From positions 1-64,000 of the forward strand of contig NZ_JASBTN010000024.1 in NCBI RefSeq assembly GCF_030148435.1: 64,000 bases of DNA. Reading direction: 5' to 3'. The DNA is from Aliiroseovarius sp. (GTDB lineage: Bacteria; Pseudomonadota; Alphaproteobacteria; Rhodobacterales; Rhodobacteraceae). The number at the start of each line of letters is the position of its first letter. Within the stretch, counting starts at the first letter, position 1. Shown one piece after another: positions 34,603-41,727 of the stretch. Both the position numbers and the translations under genes were made by a program. The notes under the pieces are model-generated. The model saw only the letters and a program-made list of their open reading frames with translations. It was not told the origin of the DNA and made no database searches.

Positions 34603-35616
34603 ATGGCACATATGACAATGATCGAAGCCATCCGCGACGCCCATGACGTGGCCATGGCCGCCGATGACCGGGTTGTGGTCTTTGGCGAGGATGTGGGCTT
34701 TTTCGGCGGCGTGTTCCGCTGCACCGCAGGCCTGCAGGAAAAATACGGCAAGAGCCGCTGCTTTGACGCACCGATCAATGAAAGCGGTATCGTCGGCACC
34801 GCCATTGGCATGGCCGCCTACGGTCTGAAACCGGTGATCGAGATTCAGTTCGCTGATTACGTGTATCCGGCCTATGACCAGATCGCCTCCGAGGCCGCCC
34901 GGTTGCGGCACCGCTCCAACGGTGATTTCACCTGCCCGCTGGTCATCCGCATGCCCACCGGCGGCGGAATTTTCGGCGGCCAGACCCACAGCCAGAGCCC
35001 CGAGGCTCTGTTCACCCATGTGTCGGGCCTAAAGGTCGTGCTGCCCTCCAACCCGATCGATGCCAAGGGGCTGCTGCTGTCCGCCGTGGCCGATCCCGAT
35101 CCGGTGATCTTTCTGGAACCCAAGCGCCTGTACAATGGCCCCTTTGACGGTCATCACGACAAGCCGTTGACCTCGTGGAAAAACCACCCGCTGGGGGATG
35201 TGCCTGACGGTGACAATGCGATCCCGCTTGGCAAGGCGACGATCACCCGGGACGGCGCAGACGTCACCGTGCTGGCCTATGGCACCATGGTCTATGTGGC
35301 CGAAGCCGCCGCAGAAGAAACAGGCGTCGACGCCGAGATCATCGACCTGCGCAGCCTGCTGCCGCTGGATCTGGACGCAATCAGCGCCTCGGTCCGGAAA
35401 ACCGGCCGCTGCGTGATCGTGCACGAGGCCACCCGCACCAGCGGTTTCGGAGCCGAACTGATGAGCCTGGTGCAGGAAACCTGTTTCTATCACCTGGAGG
35501 CGCCGGTCATCCGAGTCACTGGATGGGACACGCCCTACCCGCACGCCCAGGAATGGGAGTATTTCCCCGGCCCCGCCCGCGTTGGCGAAGCGCTGAAAAA
35601 AGTCATGGAGGATTGA
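34603..35616 (+). CDS. bkdA2: Branched-chain 2-oxoacid dehydrogenase E1 beta subunit
   Basis: A 337-residue transketolase-type subunit, partner of E1 alpha. Key segments are VVVFGEDVGFFGGVFR, PINESGIVGTAIGMA, IQFADYVYPAYDQI and HSQSPEALFTHVSGLKVV. The C-terminal transketolase domain has LAYGTMVYVAEAA and IIDLRSLLPLD. It is separated from its neighbours by three bases on each side. Confidence 0.96.
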   Translation: MAHMTMIEAIRDAHDVAMAADDRVVVFGEDVGFFGGVFRCTAGLQEKYGKSRCFDAPINESGIVGTAIGMAAYGLKPVIEIQFADYVYPAYDQIASEAARLRHRSNGDFTCPLVIRMPTGGGIFGGQTHSQSPEALFTHVSGLKVVLPSNPIDAKGLLLSAVADPDPVIFLEPKRLYNGPFDGHHDKPLTSWKNHPLGDVPDGDNAIPLGKATITRDGADVTVLAYGTMVYVAEAAAEETGVDAEIIDLRSLLPLDLDAISASVRKTGRCVIVHEATRTSGFGAELMSLVQETCFYHLEAPVIRVTGWDTPYPHAQEWEYFPGPARVGEALKKVMED

Positions 35617-35619
35617 CCC

Positions 35620-36882
35620 ATGGGCATTCACGCAATCCGCCTGCCCGACATCGGCGAGGGCATCACCGAAGCCGAACTGACCGAATGGACGGTCAAGCCC
35701 GGCGACATCGTCAAAGAAGACGACGTTCTGGCCATCGTGATGACCGACAAGGCCGCGGTCGAAGTGCCGTCGTCGGTTGACGGAAAGGTCATCGAACTGG
35801 GAGGCGAAATCGGCACTTTGATGGCGGTCGGTGCGGTGCTGATCCGCATCGAAGTCGAGGGTGAGGGCAATGAGGCGCAAGCCCCCGTCGACACACCCGC
35901 CCCCAAGACCGCAGCGGAGCCGGAGGCCGAGCTTGCCCCGCCCGTTGCCCCTGCCCCGGGGCCGGTCGCCCCATCGGATCCCACCCCCGTACCCGTTGCG
36001 CGGACCCTGGGCAGCAAGCCGCTGGCCGCGCCCTCGGTCCGGGCCCGGGCCCGCGAAGAGGGGATCGATCTGCGTCAGGTCCCCGGCTCCGGCCCCGCCG
36101 GAAGGATCAGCCACACGGATCTGGATCACTGGGTTGCTTCCGGTGGCATCCAGCAGGGCGGCGTCACCCGCGCAGCCAATACCGGCATCGAGGAAATCCG
36201 CGTCATCGGGATGCGCCGCAAGATCGCAGAAAAGATGCAGCTGTCCAAACGCCAGATCCCGCATATCACCATCGTCGAAGAGGTCGAGATGGAGGCGTTG
36301 GAGTCTCTGCGCGCCGCGCTGAACGCCAAACACATGGGCGAGCGCCCCAAGCTGACGCTCCTGCCATTTCTGATGCGGGCAATCGTCGAGGCAGTGCGGG
36401 AACAGCCCGGGCTGAACGCGCGCTATGACGACGAAGCCGGCGTGATCCACCGCCATGGCGGGGTGCATGTCGGCATCGCCACCCAAACCCCGAACGGCTT
36501 GAACGTCCCGGTGGTCCGCCACGCCGAAGCGGGCAGCCTTTGGGACAATGCCGCCGAACTCTCCCGTCTGGCCGAAGCCGCGCGGGAAGGCACGATCCGG
36601 ATAGACGAACTGCAAGGTGGCACGATCACGATCACCTCTCTGGGGCCGCTCGGGGCCCTGGCCACCACGCCGATCATCAACCACCCGCAGGTGGCCATAG
36701 TTGGCGTCAACAAGATGCAGGTGCGCCCGGTCTGGGATGGACAGCAGTTCCGGCCACGCAAGATGATGAACATCTCCTGTTCCTTTGACCACCGGGTGAT
36801 CGATGGCTGGGACGCGGCGGTGTTCGTGCAGAAACTGAAAACCCTGCTGGAGTCACCGGCCATGCTGTTTGTGGAGGACTAA
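35620..36882 (+). CDS. bkdB: Branched-chain 2-oxoacid dehydrogenase E2 (dihydrolipoyl acyltransferase)
   Basis: A 420-residue core protein with three domains. The lipoyl domain (residues 1-85) has the lipoyl lysine in VMTDKAAVEVPS. After a Pro/Ala-rich linker comes a peripheral-subunit-binding domain (APSVRARAREEGIDLRQVPG...GRISHTDL). The catalytic acyltransferase domain ends with FDHRVIDGWDA (active-site His and Asp). It transfers the branched acyl group to CoA. Only one lipoyl domain is visible. Confidence 0.96.
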   Translation: MGIHAIRLPDIGEGITEAELTEWTVKPGDIVKEDDVLAIVMTDKAAVEVPSSVDGKVIELGGEIGTLMAVGAVLIRIEVEGEGNEAQAPVDTPAPKTAAEPEAELAPPVAPAPGPVAPSDPTPVPVARTLGSKPLAAPSVRARAREEGIDLRQVPGSGPAGRISHTDLDHWVASGGIQQGGVTRAANTGIEEIRVIGMRRKIAEKMQLSKRQIPHITIVEEVEMEALESLRAALNAKHMGERPKLTLLPFLMRAIVEAVREQPGLNARYDDEAGVIHRHGGVHVGIATQTPNGLNVPVVRHAEAGSLWDNAAELSRLAEAAREGTIRIDELQGGTITITSLGPLGALATTPIINHPQVAIVGVNKMQVRPVWDGQQFRPRKMMNISCSFDHRVIDGWDAAVFVQKLKTLLESPAMLFVED

Positions 36883-38241
36883 ATGACCGATCTGACCTGC
36901 AAGTTGCTGATTATCGGTGCCGGTCCCGGCGGCTATGTCTGCGCCATTCGCGCGGGCCAATTGGGCATAGACACCATCGTGGTGGACGAGGCCGCGCCCG
37001 GCGGCACGTGCCTGAATATCGGCTGCATCCCCTCCAAGGCGCTGATCCATGCCGCCGAGGAATTCCACCGCATCGCCACCGTCGCCGATGGACCGCTGGG
37101 CATTTCCGCGGCGCAGCCCAGCCTCGACCTGGCCAAAACCGTTGCGTGGAAAGACGGTATCGTCACCCGTCTGACAGGCGGTGTCGCAGGCCTGATGAAA
37201 CGGGCGGGCGCGCGCTTCGTCGAAGGGCGCGCGCGGTTTATCGACGGCAAGACCATCTCGGTTTCGAAGGGTGAGGAAGTGCTGGAAATCCGCGCCGAAC
37301 ATGTGGTGATCGCCTCGGGTTCGGCGCCGGTGGAGCTGCCCTTCCTGCCCTTTGGCGGCGATATCCTGTCCTCGACCGAGGCGCTATCGCTGACCGAGCT
37401 GCCGAAAAGCCTCGCCGTCATCGGCGGTGGCTACATCGGATTGGAGCTGGGCACGGCATTTGCCAAGATGGGAAGCAAGGTGACTGTCGTCGAGGCGACC
37501 GATCGCATCCTGCCGACCTACGACAAGGCCTTGACTACACCGGTCGCCGACCACCTGTCGACACTTGGCGTAACGGTCATGACCGATACGACGGCGCAGG
37601 GTTTCGAGGCAGGCCGTCTTGCAACCGACAAGGGGCGTATCGACGCCGAAAAGGTGCTGGTCACGGTTGGCCGCCGCCCCCGCACCCATGGCATCGGTGT
37701 CGAGGAACTGGCCCTGACCCTGGACGGGCCGTTCATCCGCATAGATCACACCTGCCAGACCTCGATGCGCGGCATCTATGCAATCGGCGATGTGACCGGA
37801 GACCCGATGCTGGCCCATCGCGCCATGGCGCAGGGTGAGCTGGTGGCCGAACATGTCGCGGGTCACGCGGTCGAATGGGACAAGCGTGCCATACCGGCGG
37901 TCTGTTTCACGGACCCTGAAATCGTCACCTGCGGAGCCCTTCCCGGTGAGGTCGAAGGGACCAAGGCAAGCGACTTTCCTTTCCTGGCCAATGGCCGTGC
38001 CATGACCTGCGCGCGCGAAGATGGGTTTGTTCGCGTGGTTTACCGGGAAAGCGACCGGGCCGTTGTCGGGCTGCAAGCGGTCGGGGCCGGCGTTTCGGAA
38101 CTCTCCGCCGCCTTCTCGCTGGCAATTGAAATGGGCGCCTGCCTGGACGATATCGGCGCGACCATCCATGCCCATCCAACCCAGTCGGAAGCCTTGCAGG
38201 AGGCCTGCCTCAGAGCGCTGGGGCATGCGCTCCATATCTAG
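36883..38241 (+). CDS. lpdV: Dihydrolipoyl dehydrogenase (E3 of the branched-chain complex)
   Basis: A 452-residue FAD-dependent enzyme that reoxidises the lipoyl group with NAD+. The FAD motif is IIGAGPGGYVCAIRAGQLG, the redox disulfide GGTCLNIGCIPSK, the NAD motif VIGGGYIGLELG, and the C-terminal catalytic pair HAHPTQSE. It starts directly after the E2 stop codon (TAAATG) and completes the operon. Confidence 0.96.
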   Translation: MTDLTCKLLIIGAGPGGYVCAIRAGQLGIDTIVVDEAAPGGTCLNIGCIPSKALIHAAEEFHRIATVADGPLGISAAQPSLDLAKTVAWKDGIVTRLTGGVAGLMKRAGARFVEGRARFIDGKTISVSKGEEVLEIRAEHVVIASGSAPVELPFLPFGGDILSSTEALSLTELPKSLAVIGGGYIGLELGTAFAKMGSKVTVVEATDRILPTYDKALTTPVADHLSTLGVTVMTDTTAQGFEAGRLATDKGRIDAEKVLVTVGRRPRTHGIGVEELALTLDGPFIRIDHTCQTSMRGIYAIGDVTGDPMLAHRAMAQGELVAEHVAGHAVEWDKRAIPAVCFTDPEIVTCGALPGEVEGTKASDFPFLANGRAMTCAREDGFVRVVYRESDRAVVGLQAVGAGVSELSAAFSLAIEMGACLDDIGATIHAHPTQSEALQEACLRALGHALHI

Positions 38242-38318
38242 GCCAGGGCCATCCGGGGCAATTGCATTCCGCGTCGAAACCGGGGCAGAAAGGGGGCAGC
38301 ACCACCCGGAGACCCCCC

Positions 38319-39518
38319 ATGCAGCCGCAGCCTTTCAACATCATGACCAAACCCATCGGGCCGCGCTGCAATATCGACTGCACCTATTGCTACTACCTTG
38401 AAAAGGAAAAGCTCTACCCGTCCGAGAAGAAGTTCCGCATGTCGGATGAGGTGCTTGAAAGCTACATTCGCCAGACAATCGATGCGTCGATCGAGGCCGG
38501 GATGCCCGAGGTGAATTTTGCCTGGCAAGGGGGCGAGCCGACCATGTTGGGCGTCGACTATTTCCGCAAGATCGTGTCCTTGCAAACGCAGATGGCACCG
38601 GCAGGTACGCGGGTGACAAACGCCTTTCAGACCAACGGGATCCTGCTGGATGATAACTGGGGGGCCTTTTTGGCCGACAACGGGTTCCTGGTCGGGATCA
38701 GCATCGATGGCCCCAAGGCGGTTCACGACCGCTATCGCATTGATCGGGCCGGGCGCCCGACCTTTGACGCGGTGATGCGCGGGCTGGAGGTGTTGAAACG
38801 CCACGACGTGGAGCATAACGCCCTGACCACGGTTCACCGCGCCAATGGCGGCAAGGGGCGCGAGGTCTACAGGTTCCTCAAACAGCAGGGATTCGAGTTC
38901 ATCCAGTTCATCCCGATTGCCGAACGCAGCGGCATTGATGGCTTGGCCGGGGCGCCACAGGTGGACATGGCCCCGGGCAATTCGGTCACGGAATGGAGCG
39001 TCGCCCCACGCGCCTATGGCAAGTTTCTGTGCGATGTGTTCGACGCCTGGTTCAAATCGGACATCGGCCGCGTTTTCGTGCAGCATTTCGACGTGCAGGT
39101 TGCCCTGTGGATGGGGCGCCCGTCACCGCTGTGCGTGTTCGCCGAGACCTGCGGAATGGGGCTCGCGCTGGAACATGACGGCAGCCTTTACAGCTGCGAC
39201 CACTACGTATACCCGGAATACCGCCTTGGAAACATTACCGAAACCCCGCTGCGCGAGATGCTATGGACGGATCGGCAAGCCGAGTTCGGCCAAGACAAGC
39301 TGACCGGCCTGACCGCACAGTGCCAAGCCTGCCAGTTCCGGTTCGCCTGCAACGGGGGCTGCCCGAAACACCGCTTCGCCAAGGCGCGTGACGGCGAGGC
39401 CGGGCACAATTACTTCTGCGAAAGCTACACGATGTTCTTCCATCACGCCGGTGCGCGTGTGCGCGAAATGGCCCGGCTGGTGGCACAGGGACGCCCCGCA
39501 ACCGACGCCATGCGCTGA
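38319..39518 (+). CDS. Anaerobic sulfatase-maturase-type radical SAM/SPASM enzyme
   Basis: A 399-residue enzyme that would oxidise an active-site Cys or Ser of a sulfatase to formylglycine. The radical SAM cluster is CNIDCTYCYY (C17, C21, C24). WQGGEPTMLG is the family motif, and the C-terminal SPASM region has LYSCDHYVYPEY and CQACQFRFACNGGCPKHR for two auxiliary clusters. The ATG at 38319 has CGGAGA upstream. It follows the bkd operon by 77 bases and could be part of it, but no sulfatase gene is in the window. Confidence 0.93.
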   Translation: MQPQPFNIMTKPIGPRCNIDCTYCYYLEKEKLYPSEKKFRMSDEVLESYIRQTIDASIEAGMPEVNFAWQGGEPTMLGVDYFRKIVSLQTQMAPAGTRVTNAFQTNGILLDDNWGAFLADNGFLVGISIDGPKAVHDRYRIDRAGRPTFDAVMRGLEVLKRHDVEHNALTTVHRANGGKGREVYRFLKQQGFEFIQFIPIAERSGIDGLAGAPQVDMAPGNSVTEWSVAPRAYGKFLCDVFDAWFKSDIGRVFVQHFDVQVALWMGRPSPLCVFAETCGMGLALEHDGSLYSCDHYVYPEYRLGNITETPLREMLWTDRQAEFGQDKLTGLTAQCQACQFRFACNGGCPKHRFAKARDGEAGHNYFCESYTMFFHHAGARVREMARLVAQGRPATDAMR

Positions 39519-39548
39519 CCTGCCGCGCACGTGCCGGAAACAGGCGCG

Positions 39549-39917
39549 TCAGCGCCGCGCGAAGGCCCGGATGATGCCGTAGATTATCAGACCGAAGACG
39601 AGGTAGAGCAGAACGGCAAGCGGCTCAAACGGGTCGATCGGGCCCATGTTCGGTTCCAGGAAATTGACGATCACGAAGCCGGCAGCCGCGAACCCGGCGG
39701 CCAGGGAGACGATCATCGTCAAAAGCTTGGCGAATACGGACCCGCCCCTGGGCTTGTCGTCGGACTGGCCGGTTTCGATGCGAATGTCCTCGTCATTGTT
39801 GACGATGACGATCCGGGTGCCCTCGTCGTCACGCTTGCGGCGACGGCGTGCACCATTTCCGAAAATCCCCAGAACGGCGACCGCGACGACCATGATGACG
39901 ATGACTTCGATGGACAT
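39549..39917 (-). CDS. Small membrane protein, function unknown
   Basis: A 122-residue protein with an N-terminal transmembrane helix (residues 2-20), a charged cytosolic stretch (ARRRRKRDDEGTRIVIVNND) and two further helices (LLTMIVSLAAGFAAAGFVIV and a C-terminal one). No domain is recognised. It is the last gene of the operon led by the RyR/SLOG gene, 22 bases after the preceding gene. Confidence 0.75.
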   Translation of the reverse strand: MSIEVIVIMVVAVAVLGIFGNGARRRRKRDDEGTRIVIVNNDEDIRIETGQSDDKPRGGSVFAKLLTMIVSLAAGFAAAGFVIVNFLEPNMGPIDPFEPLAVLLYLVFGLIIYGIIRAFARR

Positions 39918-39939
39918 GTTTCGTGCCTTTCAGAAAACC

Positions 39940-40245
39940 TCAGAAAACCCAGGCGATCAGCACCCAGATCAGGAGGAAGAAGACGAAGAAGGCCGGCAGG
40001 GTGAACTGGATCTCTCCGATCAGCCCGTCACCGGCGGTGAGCATCAGCACGACGATCACCACCAGCGTCACCAGGAATGCCGAGATCGCCGCCCCCTTCA
40101 GCCCCACCCCGGGCGCCAGGGCGGCGGATACGGACGGGGCAACAAAGACCAGAAGGACCACCACCAGCGCTACGACGACGATCGCAATGATCAGGAACAG
40201 CCGGGTCGTTGACTTGCGCTCTTCCAGGTCTCTGTTCGATGGCAT
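39940..40245 (-). CDS. Small membrane protein, function unknown
   Basis: A 101-residue very hydrophobic protein with three predicted transmembrane helices (FLIIAIVVVALVVVLLVFVA, AISAFLVTLVVIVVLML and a C-terminal FFVFFLLIWVLIAW). A short charged N-terminus (SNRDLEERKSTTR) precedes them. No domain is recognised. It is in the same operon, 12 bases after the PH-like gene. Confidence 0.72.
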   Translation of the reverse strand: MPSNRDLEERKSTTRLFLIIAIVVVALVVVLLVFVAPSVSAALAPGVGLKGAAISAFLVTLVVIVVLMLTAGDGLIGEIQFTLPAFFVFFLLIWVLIAWVF

Positions 40246-40257
40246 GGCGATTGGCTC

Positions 40258-40671
40258 CTACCCGTCAACGATTTCGCGGATGAGATGCGGATCCGGCATG
40301 CCCGCAACGCGGATTTCCGGCTGGTCGCCAGCCGAATAGAACGCGACCTCCGCCACCCCCAGAATCCTCTGAAGAAAGCTCTGGTCGATGCGAATGGACC
40401 GGATCGAGGCGAGGCTCATTTCGGTACGGTCCTTCGCCAGCAAACCGTTTACATAGCGCACTTCGTTATCCGTGATCGTCAGGCGGTGTGCCTTTGACAG
40501 GACAAAAAGAACGAGCCACCCGAGGATGAGCAAAGCCAGAACCAGCAGGATCAGCTGCGGGGCCTGCCCCGACAGGATCAGCGCCAGCGCGACCGCTATG
40601 ACGCTGATCACGAAGACCGCGGGATTGTTGCGCAGCACCGGCGGATTCGCGTCATACCTGACCGATTGCAT
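40258..40671 (-). CDS. Bacterial PH-like membrane protein
   Basis: A 137-residue protein. Two close transmembrane helices (VFVISVIAVALALIL and LILLVLALLILGWLVLFVL) are followed by a PH-like domain (HRLTITDNEVRYVNGLLAKDR, SLASIRSIRIDQSFLQRILG, VAEVAFYSAG). This is the layout of YdbS/YdbT-type bPH2 proteins, which may sense or assemble at the membrane. It lies between the RyR/SLOG pair and two small membrane proteins. Confidence 0.82.
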   Translation of the reverse strand: MQSVRYDANPPVLRNNPAVFVISVIAVALALILSGQAPQLILLVLALLILGWLVLFVLSKAHRLTITDNEVRYVNGLLAKDRTEMSLASIRSIRIDQSFLQRILGVAEVAFYSAGDQPEIRVAGMPDPHLIREIVDG

Positions 40672-40740
40672 CGTGCGATTACCCCCATTGCTTCCCTGAT
40701 CGAATGCTACCCGATTTCGTGCGGGTTTCAAAACTCCGCG

Positions 40741-41727
40741 TCAGAATGGCCACCAGTCGGGCTCGACAATCCAGAACGGGCCTTCCTGGTTGTCAAAGCC
40801 CAACATGCCATTGGCCCAGTAAACGTAGCCGAAAAGCCCGACAACAGCAGCGACGATCAGGATGAGAAACAGGTAGAAACGCAAGATCTTGAAGTAAATC
40901 AGCGTGACGGACCGACGCGGCCGTTCCACATTCACTCCCAGATCGCCGTAGATTTCCGACAGGGCCACTGCGCTCTGAGCGGCCGTATCGGACGCGGCCA
41001 GCCCGGCCCCCACGGCACGGGTGGTCTTCTTGGGAAGGGGTTTGAAATACGGATTCCACTGATTGTCGAAGAACAGAAAACCGACCACCCCCGGGGAGGC
41101 GTAGCGCGCCAGGCGGCCCGTCGGCATCGGTGGCAGGTTGAGATCGGCGTTCTCTTGGGCAAGGGCACGAAACCGCTCCCAGGCCTCCGGATCATTGGGC
41201 ACCATGATCGTCAGGCGGCTGGGGTGCAGGCGGTCACGCACCTGGCGGAGCTCCCAGCCCAGCCCGGGTGTATCGCCACCATAGATCAGGACCAGCCGGG
41301 CTTGCCCCAGCAGATCCAGAACGCATTCATGCCAGTTGTCGTCCTCGAGATAGAGCCGCGCCGCGCCAAGCGGAGGCAGCCGTTCGCCTGGCTGACCGAT
41401 TGCGACAAGCGGTCCGGTGGGGGCGAACATGTCGGCAAATCCCCGTTCCTCGTCGAAAACCGCGGCCTCGTTGGTAAAAGACCTCAGATAGAGGATCGGC
41501 GGGCGGGGGTCGTTGGCCATGACCTCCTGGGCCAGAGGCTGCAGATGCCGGCTGCCCCAGCCCCAGAACCAGAACGCCAGCAAGGCCCCAAGGAGCAGAG
41601 CGGCCCGCCCCGCGTTGTCGCTGTTCGGGTAGAATTCCTGGGCGGCCACGAAGATCGCGAAACCCGATACGATCCCGACCACACGCAGGAAATACCCGAA
41701 GGCTCTGCTTTGTCGCGGTTGCGTCAC
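40741..41727 (-). CDS. Three-TM membrane protein with unassigned alpha/beta domain, partner of the RyR/SLOG protein
   Basis: A 328-residue protein. Two N-terminal transmembrane helices (about 13-29 and 41-57) are followed by a cytosolic domain (about 75-225) and a third helix near the C-terminus (281-303). The domain starts with RPPILYLRSFTNEA and contains ARLVLIYGGDTPGLGWELRQV. The alternating hydrophobic strands and the GL-WE motif recall TIR- or SLOG-like nucleotide-handling folds, but I cannot assign it. The GTG start at 41727 overlaps the stop of the upstream gene (GTGA), so the two proteins are probably made together and interact. Confidence 0.8.
   Translation of the reverse strand: MTQPRQSRAFGYFLRVVGIVSGFAIFVAAQEFYPNSDNAGRAALLLGALLAFWFWGWGSRHLQPLAQEVMANDPRPPILYLRSFTNEAAVFDEERGFADMFAPTGPLVAIGQPGERLPPLGAARLYLEDDNWHECVLDLLGQARLVLIYGGDTPGLGWELRQVRDRLHPSRLTIMVPNDPEAWERFRALAQENADLNLPPMPTGRLARYASPGVVGFLFFDNQWNPYFKPLPKKTTRAVGAGLAASDTAAQSAVALSEIYGDLGVNVERPRRSVTLIYFKILRFYLFLILIVAAVVGLFGYVYWANGMLGFDNQEGPFWIVEPDWWPF

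Noticed and set aside
35029-36792. A 587-codon open frame opposite bkdA2 and bkdB
   Set aside because: It is the antisense of two well-supported genes and contains no recognisable domain.
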